This document shows, piece by piece, positions 15,834-28,919 of a stretch of DNA of 64,000 nucleotides. This DNA is from Urophycis tenuis (Eukaryota; Chordata; Actinopteri; Gadiformes; Phycidae). The stretch covers positions 7,183,494 to 7,247,493 of the forward strand of contig JAXIVH010000010.1 in assembly GCA_036785325.1 (NCBI GenBank), read 5' to 3'. Every line of letters starts with the position of its first letter. Positions within the stretch are counted from its first letter, which is position 1. The position numbers and the translations under genes are program-made. Under the pieces are notes generated by a model. The model had not been told where the DNA came from, made no database searches, and worked only from the letters and a program-made list of their open reading frames with translations.

Positions 15834-18200
15834 GGGCAAAGTGAGCCAGCCCTAATGAGCGATGCCTTGTGTCACATGTGCACTCCCAGGTATTCTATCA
15901 CACGGTGGAGACGGGGGGCCACCGTCCTCTGAGTAACCCTCATTATATCTGAGCTAATGTTGTGGCGATGAGGATGTTCAAGTGATGAAGCACCATCACA
16001 GCTCTTCATTATGGAGAAAGAGGGAAACATACTCTGTGGATTTGCACTCGACCCGCAAGATAAATGCAATGGATGGAGAATAACTTCTATTTTAGTGAGT
16101 GGTCCACATGCAGCAGTCGGCGGCGTGGCATGCCTGTCTCAGTGGAATTATGTGTATTTTTTTTTTTTAATGTCCGCGTCGGCCATGGGATGGCAGTCAC
16201 GTCCTTCTGAAAGGCCCACCTATGTCCAGTTGTCTGCTGTAGTTATGTAGCCTAATACATTCTTAGCCTAGAACATTCATTTATTATATAAATATATAAA
16301 TAAATAGTCAATTGATTTCCTTAGTTGGAAAATCAACCAGAATAACATGGCGATAAAATAACCCAAAAATAAAGCGTTTTTATAGCGATTTCTCTTGACA
16401 AATGAAAACAAAGCTGTAAAAATTAATTTTGGCCTGCGTCGCCCCCATGGAAGAAGACATCAAATCGATGTTTGTGGATACAAATATTTCTTTCTGTCAA
16501 CCGCAGTAGCAGAAGATCAAACAGTGGTGCTGTGACGTCCTCAAAAGGTCACACAGAGATGGCTCCCACGCAAAGCAAACATTTGAATACTTTGCATCGT
16601 TCAGACAGGCTGGTGAAATAATTTGGTTAGATAGGCCAATGTCTTGTTCTGTCTGTTGGTGATGAAGTGTAATGCATTGGAAAGGAGCCCGAAGCCCATG
16701 TCCATGTCTGAAAGTTCTTGTCTCATCCAAACACATCTCCATCACCAAATCCATTTGATTTTAAATGATTTCATATAGGCCTATCAATTGTTAAATAACT
16801 AGATCCCAAAGTGAATGATTTGTTTTACTAACAAGCAACCCAAAGCGTAACTATTTACTTTATACTCCTAAAGAGAGAATCAACAAAATAGTAGCATTTC
16901 CCAAGCGATAAACAGAACAACTTCAGTATTTTCACGTGATAAATGTCAAAAAATTATGATCGATAATTGCAAATTCTCAAAATTGTATTCCAGTTTCTTG
17001 ATCGATCACACTAAATTCCCCCGTGTCTACACATGAAACCAGAGCTCAGTGCGTACACAGTGGTACAGCTTGGATGTCAAATGAAAGAGCGAGGGCCGAG
17101 GTTAGGCATTTAATCAGCCGAGGCTTGCCGTCCGACGTACTCTGCCAACAAGCTGAGCGGCCGAGATCAGTGGCGTGTAGCTGGCGGGAAGCTTCCAGCG
17201 AGCAGTTTTCTCATTAGCTCTCACTTGTTGTGCAACACACACACACACACACACACACGCAATACAGTGGGCCTACATGTTGAGTACGAGCCGGGCATTC
17301 ACTCGGCCAACCGCAACACCGACGCAAAAAACGTTTTTCCAACATTAATATCAAACTCAGCGACAATATGGGGGGGGGGGGTCTTAACACGCCCGCCCAC
17401 TGTAACCGCGCCATTAACATTCATGAGGATGATTGCAGATTTTCAATGGAAAGTGGCTGTGAGTCAGCTGAGCCAAAGACACTTTGGTTTATCGAAGGGA
17501 AATCAAATGCGAGTTGGCCTTTTAGGTTTTACGTCATATTTTGGGTTTTACGTGAGGCAGCTTTTTCGATTCTGCCTCACACTTGGACATGACTGGTCAA
17601 AAAGTTTTCAAAGTTAGGTTCTTTATGACATTTGGAAACGATGGTTTACATCCATTTAAATATTTAGCAGTGTTCGTCTCTTCATTGTATTTGATTTTAT
17701 CACAATAAAAGTGTGTCTGTGCGAGCCTCTTTATGGGGATGGTGATGGGCAGATCATCAAAAAGTAATTCTTTTATGGGTCACATATAGCGAGTAGCAGT
17801 TTTATGACACTAAAATAAGATTGCCCAGATTTGGGTGTTCTTGGGACAATTTATGAAAACAATAACACAAAAATGGCGTAAATAACATTTATCGTCTGGC
17901 CCGGGGTGGCACTCACAATCAACACAATCTGTGGTTAATGAAGTCCATGAATTGAGCTAACTTACGCGGCCCCACACGGGGACTCCGGGCGTATTTCCTC
18001 ATGTTGACACACATACAGACCAGACCCACTGACAGACGCACGCACGCACACACACACACACACTAATTGTGATCTCGGTAATCTGCATTGGGGGGCAAGT
18101 TGTTGCAGCAACTCCAATGGCATTTTCTGTGCGCTACCGTGTTAAGGAATTCAGTACTAGAGGTTGTATCACATTAGCATAACTCCAATGCTACCGGCTG
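13821..18200. other. noncoding sequence downstream of ralb
   Basis: No coding exon was recognised. It contains a CACT/CA repeat (about 14926-14955), (TA)n (15784-15829), (CA)n (about 17236-17258 and 18045-18062), and long AT-rich unique stretches. Confidence 0.6.
15784..15829. repeat. (TA)23 microsatellite
   Basis: A perfect TA dinucleotide tract. It is self-complementary and can extrude as a cruciform. Confidence 0.95.
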
Positions 18201-19243
18201 ATCGGGCCGTCGGAATCCGAATGGGGTAACGCCGTTGACAGCGTGATTGGGCCAGTGTGAATTGCGACAGGTGCGGCTGCCGACTGCCTCCCACGGTTTG
18301 TGGCAACACGCGCCCTTGACTTAGTCCTACAGTATGGCTGCACCATGCATAATTGATGTGCTCATGTTTACGAAATGCGCGGAAATTGCGGCCGCTCTTG
18401 ATTCCCTCCATGCCGATGTCCGCCTTGTTTGTTTTGGAGAGGCGGGCGCGGACCCCAGTGCCCGTGGGACCACCAGAGCCCCGGCCCTAATACTGAGGTT
18501 CTCTCCGTCTCCATGCTAATCAGCGGCTTACTCAGTCTACCGCTCGTTTCCCCCCCCCACCCCCGGCCTTTTGCGTGACCCGATGTAACAATCTCCCCGT
18601 GGTATACCAGCGGACCGTCGGAAATCGTGCACATTTGCATACGGTTTTCATTCGGACGGGGGAAAATTAGGGGGCAATTATGTAACGGTGGACCGCGCGT
18701 TGCTGAGAATCACGCACGTTTTCCCGCTAGGACGAATGTCCTCCGCCGCGTGTTTTCTGTCTCTCAGGGACTGCGGTGCAAAAGGCGGAATGAACCTTCT
18801 CTCCATTCCGACGTCCCATGTGATTTTTGTCCGACTTCTCCGCCGCGCAGTGCAGTGCGTTGGCCGCGCGGCGTGCCGGATCACACCAAGGAAGGTTCAA
18901 GGATTCGGGTGAACCTTGCAGAGGTTCAGCAGCGACGCAACAGACTGACAGTGGAGGCGTGACGCACAGGCCTCGCTGGCATTTTGGTCACTGCCAATCA
19001 AATCCAGCCATAGGCAATGGTGTCCTTCAGGGGGAACAAATGGAGACGGCAGCTGAAAAGTCTGGCCTCCAACCTGTCAGTCTGCTCAGGCCTTAATTAT
19101 GCACAGTCCACCTCTGTAGCTTTTTATCTGGGAAAGCATTAACTATACATACGCGCGCACGCACATACTAAATCGCACAGGCATGCATGTACAAGCAGAA
19201 AGGCATGCATGCATATTCAGCTGATAAAAAAAAACTGAGATGT

Positions 19244-19279
<36 letters not shown>

Positions 19280-21400
19280 CCTAGTTTGTTTGGTGTAGCC
19301 CAGTGTTTTTTTTCTTTGGTGGGTGACATGTATTTGATAACCGTTTCTTTATGCCTCATTTAATCTAGGAAAACAGTCATTAGGCACTGTGGGCACAATT
19401 TTTTTTTTTTTTTGCCCTCAACATAGGAGAGCCGCAAGGAAATGGGGAAGGTAAGGGTTGCTTGACAAATTGTGTAATTTACCAACCTCAGTGGAAAAAT
19501 GATGCCCCCGTTGCAACAGATGACTGATGCACACCAATTAGATGCCTGTGGCTCTTCGCCTAACAATGGCAAGCTTTCCTTTCAGGCAGCTTCAGAAATA
19601 AACTTTATAAGCACCACTTGCATACATTGCTTGGTACGGTTCAAGTTCCTTTTGTGCGGAAAGGTCAGTGATTTGAAAGTGATTGTGGCTAAATCAAGAC
19701 GCGTCTCTCCAGTCAAGTACATGTGCTCTGTGAAGTGCAGAGTTATTCAGCCTGCAATTAATTTGCCTCTAAGCCTCCAAGTGAGGGCTGTTACATTACA
19801 CTGACAGATCAAAGTACGTTTGCTTGTATCTTTCAAAAAGAAATTGGATGCTATGTATTGGATTGGATGGATGCAGACAGTATTCGGGACAGGCTCTGGA
19901 ACAACACTGCAAACTCGCTGCAGGCGGCAACCATGTGGTTTTGAGATACATTTCAAGCCATTGGACCTACTTGTCGGTGTGGTATAGAACGAAAAATAGG
20001 TTACGGTGCTTTAAAGTTTCTTGACCCTGACCCTATTTGTCACATGAGTATGAGCTAATGAGCATTTAGGGATTATCCTTCAGAATGTTAATGCTTCATT
20101 TCAGAAGGAGGAATTTGATGAGTTACGTTGGCATTGAACAGAGGACAGATCTAAAAGAAATGTGAAAAAGTTTTCGATATTTATCCCATTCTCTGTTTCG
20201 TACTGGTGTTGGTTATAGAACTTTCTCCTTCAACTTTAATGTCGTTCAGTGGTCAATTGCGTCTGATCGAGTTCAAGGTGAAGCTACATTCTGGGGCACG
20301 AGAAGGAAATACCCTAACAGGACTCTTTAGCCAACATGAGGAGTGAAATAAGCTTGCCTTGCGAGATGCTTTAAGGCGCATTAAAAGATTACCACAACAG
20401 AGGAGTAAATTTGCGTGGCAAAGGACCCTGTGTAGAATATTGATTATACAGTGGAATTAAGTAAGATTTATGGCAGGATTTAGCACTGTATCCATCCCTT
20501 GTACTTGCACACTCAGAGCCCCTTAATGGTCGGGAAGTGTCTTTGGTTCTTGGCAAACAAACACGGGAAGAAATCGATTCAGAGCCAACAGACATCATCA
20601 GTGGGGCATGTCTGTCAAAAAAAAAAAAAAAAAAACGCAAATCCTCAAATCATTACTTTCTTAAACCACCCAAATATGAATAGTCTTCACTCAACAGAAA
20701 AGGGTGCAGCGTGCGCTCGCTGGCCGTGCCAAGGCAACGCCGCATTTCGGATAAAAATCAAGGGCAGCTGATGAAGACAAAGAGCGGCAGGACGCCATTA
20801 TTTACCCGGTCACGGACCGGCGTGAACGGACAGGAAGGCGGCGAGGAGGTGAGACGGGGAGGACGCTGTTGAGGGGCAACCACAGGAATGTCTGCATGGC
20901 CCTTTTTTTCCCCCCACTTTTTCTTGGGCTGTTGTTATTGTCGTTTTGCTTGACAGGCAGCTATTTCACTGGCCATACTTTACCAGGTGAGGCTCAAATG
21001 GGCCTCTGGTGCCACCTAGACATTTTAAGGGCTCGTTTTCTGGCTCGCTGGATGTGTGTGGATGGAGCTAAATCAGGAAGTCATGATGAGCCCTGAAGTA
21101 TAAATTGGAAGGGAAATACACCCTGAAATATAACTCGGGGGGGGGATGGGGAGTACAAAAATTACAACAAAAAAAAAACCACACTAAATACTCCCAAACC
21201 CAACCATAATTCCGCGTTGGGCTGATGATGGTCAGATTCCCAGCCGCTCCCCTCTGGAAACCTCATTAGCCTCCAGCTGTTTGCATGTCTGTTACATCTA
21301 CCCACGCAGTCAGCACACCTGCCGCTAACACACAACCTTGTATCAACCCACCCTTTTCTCACGACGGCCCACAAAAGCTGTCTAAAAAGTCCTTATTCTT

Positions 21401-21435
21401 AACAACAACAGCAACAACAACAACAACAACAACAA
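21401..21435. repeat. (CAA)n microsatellite
   Basis: An AAC/CAA trinucleotide repeat with one interruption (GCA). Confidence 0.9.
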
Positions 21436-22427
21436 ACACCAGCGGAGTAGACATCGTAAGGTTGCGGATTTAGGAATGGCTAATGAGGTGTGCTCTCGCA
21501 TTTACATGCCATCAGCACAATCAAACAAGGCGCGGGAACAAGCTAGCACCAAGCCCGGCGGTGCCAGTATAGTTACCAGCGCCAGCTCGTGCCCCATCCC
21601 CTTGAAAAGCACATCGACGCACCGCGTGTTCCTCTCCGCACGCTGAACCACAAGCGCGGTGTCCTTGAGAAACCCCTAAATACAGGGCAACCTGGTCAGA
21701 AGTTTCAGGGGTTTCGTTTGGTGGTGGGGGGTTTGAAGCAGAAGTTGAAAGAGCTCCCGTGTTTTTTTTTTTTTGGAGGGAGGATAAAGCGGAGCAACCC
21801 TCTGAGGGCTGGATTCAAGAGAACAGGGGGGACCACCCCCATGTCCCCCTTGGCTCGCCACTTCACAACTCTGGATTCTCTGCCTAGGCAAAAAAAACCC
21901 CAAAAAACAAAAAGCAGACCACCGCAATGGGGAACGGCACACAAAACACCTGAATGCAGGTTCAAGCAAAGAAAGGCTGTGTTGTTGTTATTATTATTAT
22001 GAATCTGTTTTGATATAGATGATGGATAGTGCTGGTGGACCAACCTGACGTGAGTCTCTGAGAGTGTTATGCCGGGTGACCGAGGGAAGGGTCATCTATC
22101 GATTCGTGGCCATTTCCACTGAGCCACTAATAAGACACTTGGCATTTTCCCTGGTGCTGTATTGCACCCCTGCGCTGGTCTGCTGTACTCTGTCCGGTTA
22201 TATAGGGTAGAGAGGGATATGTGTGTGTGTTATTGTGTGTTTTGCCATCATGCTATCCCCCTCTTTCTCTCTCTTGCTCTCTCACTCTCTCGCTCTCTTG
22301 CTCCCTCTCCACATTTTATAGAATAAAAGAACTGTCTCTACATATAGCCCACTTGCAAGGGAATCCGTTAAGCCCCAGGAGAGTGAACTCGCAGTGTTTG
22401 TGTGCAGTCAGTCAAGTGAGGAGAATC

Positions 22428-22448
22428 GGGGGGGGGGGGGGGGGGGGG
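22428..22448. repeat. G21 homopolymer
   Basis: An uninterrupted G-run followed by A-rich sequence. Confidence 0.95.
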
Positions 22449-24839
22449 AAGCAAAAAAAAACACACCAAAAAAAAACGCTATGCAATTTCGATTGCGAAA
22501 GTCACTTTGAACGCGGTTCAGGACGAGGTGACAAGGTCGGGCTCCTCTCGCGGCGCCCTGCCAGACCTCTCAGGCGGAGGGTTTTGATGTCGTAAAGAGA
22601 AGAGGAGCGACACGCGGCGGCGGTGGGGGCAACAAGAGAGACAGACGGGGCGTTTCTTTCACTCCCCCCGCCAGCAGCCAGCCGGCTTGAATCAGACACC
22701 CGCGCATTAAGTCGGCTCAGCGCTATCGCCTTGCTGTTTAATAGCCCTTTTGATAGTTCACGCGATAGTCGCACCTAAATGCACACAATGCGTTTCTCTC
22801 CCCGGGAGTACATATAAGCGTCAGGACGTCCGTGTGCAACATACCAATTTGTTCGCCTCCCAAGTGTTGGAACATAATTACCCACGCCAACAAAAAAAAA
22901 AAAAAACAAACAGAATCTGAACCAATAAACGCGGAGCGCGGTGGAAAACGGCGAGCACTTTGTATTTATTTAGGAATATAAATTGAATTACTCGCTCTGC
23001 TACATGTTTGAATGGGCTCCAGATGAAAATGTCTCCGTTAATGAGTCTAACGCGGGGAAAAAAGCAGAGTCAACAGAAGTGGGCCAACACAGAAGCCCGC
23101 ATGTCCAAGGTCTGCAGCCTCTACATGGCAAACACATATGTCTCAGGGATGGTGGGGGGGGGGGGGGGAAATGATGACAAACAAAGGCCTTTAAATGTTC
23201 CCATTTTCTCCACGTGTCAGGAGGAATTGATGTCTCGCTGTGCCCGCGCCACAAAATTACCCCCAGAGAAGAAAGAAATGGAGGAAGAAAACACACGGAG
23301 TCGGCCACTGACAGTTAAGCACCGGGAATCTGTTTCAGAGCGACCACACAGTGTGTGAAATCCAACGCACGTGGCTGCACTTCACCACCCCGGGGTCGGT
23401 TACTTTTTTTTTTTTTTTTAATACTTCATACTGCTTCCTTCTTCCTTCTTCTCCTCCCCCCCCCCCACCCCCCCTCCATCGCCCATCAACTCCCCACCCC
23501 ACTTTGTTCAGAGCTCTTATGGTAAGGCCAATTACGAACAAACGTTCGCCCTGCAAAAACATGGACCACTCCTGGGTCTGGCTCGAACCCCCCGATGTGA
23601 CACATTGTCACATGCTACAAGGTTACATGTTTGGCAACCTATTTATTTCAATTTTCTTTTTTTCTTTTTCTTTCATATATAAGTAGTTTTCCAATCGGAC
23701 ACGCGGATAGCCCAGACATCCCATCGGTTCCACAAACTGGGGGGGGCCGCCACTGGACGCCTCAGCGTCTTGGCTGGCCCCGCTGAGTGCATCGCTGCCC
23801 ACTGTGCTTAGCATCCCACTCCACTCCACTCCCCATGCGTGTCCCCCAGATTGGTTCAGTGCTGCTTCACATGCGCCAAGACCCGACTCGGGGGAGAAAT
23901 CATTAACTGATAGCAGGCAAAGACGGAGACATCATGAAGACATGCATGTGGAGAGAGATAGATTGACAGATAGAGTGGAGAGCGAGAGAGAGAGGGGGAG
24001 AGAGAGAGGGGGAGGGGGGGGGGAGGGTGGGCCAGCCTCACCTGAAGATACCATGATGTTACTGCACATATTACCGTTATCTTGATTTGAACCGTTGGTA
24101 GACCCCTTTCCTCTTCCCTACCACATAGAAATGCTGAAACAACTGGGGGTTGGGATTCAACAAATGGCATAACAATGACATCATGTGTTAGATTTTGCTC
24201 GCTGTGGTTTGTACTTTGCCCACCAGTAATATCGTAACGTGGCGAACTGCAATAATGTTGATCTTGAATGTGTTTTTTTTTTTTTTTTTTTTACATAGTT
24301 CCCCCCCTCTGTATACTTACTGTGCATTATTGAGAAGGTCCACCCCTGGTGGGGAGAAGCTTCTGAAGACTGTAGATGAAGGCTGAGTTTTAGCTGTTTT
24401 TACATCCTATCTTTCAAAGCACTGTGGTGCCAAAAAAGCCGTCTGTGGACTTCAAATAGTTTTTTTTCAAGGGAGCTTCTTGAGTTCCTGCAGATACATA
24501 TAATTATACTTTAAATGCCAATGCAAAAATCCAGTGATGTTGACACTGTTTACTGTTGCCTTTGTTTATACTTTTAGTATAAAATGTCTAGCACAATTTG
24601 AATACGAAAATGCCACCAGAAACAATATTCCTTTTTTTGTCTCCAGTCCAAGTAAATTTCCATTATTCTATGCTCTCAGGCTTTTGCATTATTTATAAGA
24701 AAAGCATAGTGCGGGTGAAGTTTTTGTTGGCCTTATGGTCATTACAAAGGATTAAGGATTACCCTTTATCGGCCATAAACTGCGTTGTTTCCAGTCATGT
24801 TAAATCAAGCCTTTACTTGTTTGCTGAAAAATGGTGAGT

Positions 24840-26066
24840 GTTTATGGTTTGAAGATATTTGCCGCCTGCGATGCGTGGTCCTTATTGATGGCTCATGTCA
24901 AAATGTGCCAGCAGTATGGAGAAGGAGGACTCAATGTGAGGCAGAGGCAGCGAGGGAACCCTAAAGAGGGGCCAAGTTAAGCCCCCCAACGCCATGGGCG
25001 CTGTTTAGGAGGGGAGAGTTCAATTTAATTAGAGGGGCTTAATGCAGCCTTTTATGAGCCCTTGAGGGGATTCTCTTCCTCCTCCTCCTCTTCCTCCATA
25101 TTCATGCTTCTCCCAGCACTCTCAGATAATGAAAATGCAACAAGGATAGACTTGGGTACATCCTTCGGTTCAACAAAGGGCCCAGAGGTCCAACGCATGT
25201 TAAAATGCACCGGCTAATGGAGACAGAGTCTGAGAGCGTTTCATTGCTCTGTTCGCCATGATCACCCAATACGTATGTGGACATTTACAGTCGTGTTTTA
25301 CATACATAGGACAGAATCCTCCAGGCTAAATCATGCAAACAATTTGTCTTGGAAATGGCATTTGCCAGCCAACCACCGGTAGGCCTAACTCACAGCGAAT
25401 CCAGGGGCTGTAAACGGCAAACGATCATCGCGACCGTAATGACGACCATTAAAAAGGCAGCAACCAAACGAGGGGTCACCGCGAGTGGCAGTGACATTTA
25501 GTGTTACTCAGAGTCCAGAGGCTTGATAATAAATAACCGTAATGAGAACCATTTCCTCCAGCCGTTACCCCGCGCTAATTAGTATTGCTCAGGCTTCCCG
25601 TTAACAACAACCCTACCGGATGGAAGGGCCACGGGACGGCCGCGCGGCTGAGGTTCCTGACCACCCGACCTGCCTGGACGTAACAATGGGTTAATCACGT
25701 TCCCCGTCCTCAGTTCTCGTTTGAAATGACGTAATTGAAGTTAAACATGTGGGTGGAGCTTTGCCGAAGGTGTGTGAATTTTGTGAGTGTCTTTTTTGGA
25801 ATACGACAAAGGGGGAACACAACATGTTCTTATGAGTTGATCTCTAATGCCCTGTGCAGGCCGAAATGATATTAATACGGGCCCGACGGGGATCCATGTC
25901 ACTCTCTGTCTGCTTTCTCCTTCCAATAAGGCTCCTCCTCAAAGGTCAGTTGATGAACCACACTATAGGACGGCGAATCCCGATCCCCGTGGCCATTGTT
26001 TGACAGAGAGCTACATAGAAATGATTCTAATGCATCCAAATTGCTTTGTGGGATGGACGAAATGTA

Positions 26067-26102
<36 letters not shown>

Positions 26103-26560
26103 CAGTAATCAGTGGCAATAATGCAGACCCTCCTCTCCTGGTTGTCAGTGGTGCATTTAATGGCTATTTGTGACAGATTTAACAGGAGGGCAGAGGCAAG
26201 GCAATGCAACGCTGGTGTATTTAAATTTCCTATCCTTGTCCATGTGAAGGCATATGGCCACTGACATGTGTTACCGGCACATCATTATAAACATGGCTTT
26301 CCTCGCGCTTCGGAATGGTCAGCGCCGGCACCCATTTTACTTAATTTTGTGACTGCAAATGGTCGTCTGTCTGCAACGGAAGTGCCCACCGGTCTATATG
26401 AATGAATACTTTGTCTTCGCTTTCGTCTTTGCCCGCTCTGGCTGTTATACAAGATGAATAATTAATGTGGAAAAGGTGCTGCGGATAACATTTAAGGGCT
26501 ATTACCGTTTAAGAAGTGTTTTTTTCTGAGCAATGCCACGGGCATCCGTCAGCTATTAGG
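24840..26560. other. unique, conserved-looking noncoding sequence
   Basis: Non-repetitive sequence with many AT-rich homeodomain-like words (for example TTTAATTAGAGG near 25025 and GCTAATTAGTATT near 25573) and no coding potential. A short (TG)n(TA)n occurs at about 26066-26102. It resembles vertebrate developmental-gene enhancers, but conservation cannot be measured here. Confidence 0.35.
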
Positions 26561-26834
26561 GAGTGAAATGCGCTGTCTGAATATCCGTTTCGCGTCGAGT
26601 CGCTTCGCTCTCTTGTGCGGCGCCGTTTCGATTTTAGACCTCCCCCTCGCTCATTCCGACCAATCAGGGCACCTCTCAATCAGGGGCATTTCTTCACCCC
26701 CCCCCCCCGATTGGTTCGGGTGGGGGGGAACAAATCCATCTTGCGCTGTCAACCCCATGTGCGCAGAGCGTTGTCATAGCTCCACCACAGGTGCATGAAT
26801 GCATGCAACACCCTTCTCAATGGAGGGGGCGGGT

Positions 26835-26857
26835 GGGGGGGGGGGGGGGGGGGGGGG
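26835..26857. repeat. G23 homopolymer
   Basis: An uninterrupted G-run flanked by further G-rich sequence. Confidence 0.95.
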
Positions 26858-27099
26858 ACGAACAGGGAACAAGAGAGAGGCAGGGGGTGCATTTTTTCGA
26901 GGGGGGGTTGTTTATTTTCAAAATGTCACCCTCTTCGTCCCTTACCCCGCTCGCTCTCTCTTTACAGCCGCCACATGTCGCCCGACGCCGTCCCCCGCGT
27001 TGGAAGCAGAAGGACATTCCTTGATTCGTGAACTTTTTTTTCGAGGGCGGGGGGGGGTTAGTTATAGTTAGCCCCCACATATATCCTCCGTCTCCCTCC

Positions 27100-28150
27100 A
27101 CAGCCTCGGAGGGCTTCCCCCCCTCATGTCGGGGTTCGCCATCACAGGCCGGGCGCCGGGATGTAACGGGGGCGCCGCGCACGCCGCCAAAGCGCTGAGG
27201 CTAATGACCCCCCATCCCCCCTCCCCCTCCTCCCCTCCTCCCCCCTCGCCCAGACGGCGCGGCGTGCACTTCACTCGCCTATGGAACTCCTCATCGCGGA
27301 GAAGCAGGGGAAGGAGGGGGGGGAGGAGGGGGAGGAGGGGTGGCGGCGGCGGCGGCGGCGGTGGTGGAAGCTACCCCGTGTCACACGAGTCGTCGTGCCC
27401 ATTGAAGCGATAGAAGTCCAACAGCTAGCGCGCCGCGAACAGCTCGAGCGACGGCGTCCCAGAGGGCGTCATTACGACCGAGATGAGCGCTCTCTTCCAC
27501 CGAGGACCATCTCGTGTCAGCCCAGAGCACGGGCGTGTGTGTGTGCGCCCGCCCGCCCGCGCGCGCACGCGCGTGTGTGTGTGTGTGTGCGTGTGTGTCT
27601 GTGTGTGCACACACGTGTGTGTGTGTGCATGTGCGGAGAGAAGATAGAAAGTTGTGTGCATCAGCAGCGAGAGAGACGAGAGAGAGAGAGAGAGGGGGCG
27701 GGAGGGGGGGGGGAATCAATTGAATAGTGTCAGTCAGGCAGACACAGGCGAAGGAAAAACAAACTGCACACAACACACAACACACAACATTGGTTGATGG
27801 GGCAACCGCAAACAAGAAGGGGGGGGGCGGGCGGGAGAGGGGAGGGGGGGGGGAACACAATACACTCGGGTCGGCTCTCCTCCGACCATTACCTGGCCCT
27901 CGCTGCCGCGTATCTCCAGTAAAGCCCCCCCCCCCCCGTCTTGAGCCGCCGCTCGGCCCCCTGAAGCACCGGCGGTTCGTAATGACGAGCCGCATCGCTG
28001 CTCGTTTGCTTCACGGCCGCGGCGCGCTCGTCTCCGTCCTCCTCTCCTCTGAGAGTCTTCCGGGATACAGACGATGCGATGGTCGCGTCACGGGGTGGGG
28101 GTGGGGGGGGGGAGCCTTCTGGTCCACGCCGGCTCCTCTGTGATCCACGG
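27100..28150. other. CpG-dense, GC-rich gene-free island
   Basis: This segment is rich in CpG with GGCGGCGGCGG (about 27342-27360) and many GC-rich words, yet no coding exon was recognised. It includes the alternating purine-pyrimidine tract at 27534-27636. It may be an unannotated transcript promoter or a CpG-rich enhancer. Confidence 0.4.
27534..27636. repeat. alternating (TG/CG/CA) tract, potential Z-DNA
   Basis: Long runs of TG and CG dinucleotides with CACACACG in the centre, interrupted by CCCGCCCGCC. CG/TG alternation is the most favourable Z-DNA-forming composition. Confidence 0.7.
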
Positions 28151-28159
28151 TGATCCGGC

Positions 28160-28800
28160 TGCACGTACTATATGTATCGCAGGGGCCCCGAATCCCTCAA
28201 TGAGATCCATCCCCACTGGTCTTACTCGTCGGCTTCACTAAGCTTTATTGGTTTAGTTTGCCGTGGTTCCTGCCTAATGAATAGTTAATGTGATATGCGC
28301 TATGAGCCATAGACCATTTCCTGTGTTTATGGACGGCTTAGAGCCGCCATATCACTTAATCTCTTCTTTCCTCTCCTTCTGTCTGAGAACCATCCCGATG
28401 CTAATCTTTCTCTTGTGCTGGTATTTATAATTTGCATTCGGTAATTGGTTTGCAACAGTGAATGTGTAATTGCCAGCTAGTCAGGAGTCTTGACGACGGA
28501 GCGCCCCGACGCCACCTTCCCCCCGCCCCGCAACTCCAACTCCACCGAGCAGACTAATAAATTAACAATGGAGTCGTCAAATGCGACTCAAGGTGTGCCT
28601 TTTTTTTTTCTCTCTCCCCGCAGTCGGAGCATAATGCGCGTCTGTCTGGAGATGCTGCCCCCAATCCTATCTCGCGCGCGTCAGACTCCGGATCCCTGTC
28701 GAGGTCTTAATTGCATCTCTCGGTAATCCTGTTGCTTGTCAGGAATGCCGTCGCCAGTAGCACAGAATAGATAAACACCAGACCGCAGGGGGGCAGAAGC
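28160..28800. other. unique noncoding sequence, enhancer-like
   Basis: Non-repetitive, with TAAT-rich words (CTAATGAATAGTTAATGTG near 28273; GTAATTGGTTTGCAA near 28441) and no coding potential. This is a candidate conserved noncoding element. Confidence 0.35.
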
Positions 28801-28802
28801 GG

Positions 28803-28825
28803 CGCACACAGTACACACACACTAC

Positions 28826-28887
<62 letters not shown>

Positions 28888-28891
28888 ACAC
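28803..28891. repeat. (CA)n microsatellite with TACA interruptions
   Basis: About 89 nt of CA repeat, interrupted near both ends. Confidence 0.95.
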
Positions 28892-28919
28892 CCGTCCTTC
28901 CTTCCTTCAAGAACACCAG

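Larger units (their letters stand above)
18200..23900. other. noncoding stretch with scattered CpG-rich and unique segments
   Basis: No supported gene was seen. Unique CpG-bearing sequence occurs at about 18200-19080 and 22500-22800. Repeats are (CA)n at about 19246-19276, (CAA)n at 21401-21435 and G21 at 22428-22448, plus several A/T and G/C runs. Confidence 0.55.

Noticed and set aside
27381..27995. 204-codon minus-strand ORF
   Set aside because: GC-rich and repeat-derived (Thr-His stretches from TG repeats) with no domain; it lies in a CpG-rich, microsatellite-bearing region.
28785..28803. CTCF-like GCAGGGGGGCAGAAG
   Set aside because: One G too many between the AG and C of the core, so the spacing does not fit the motif.
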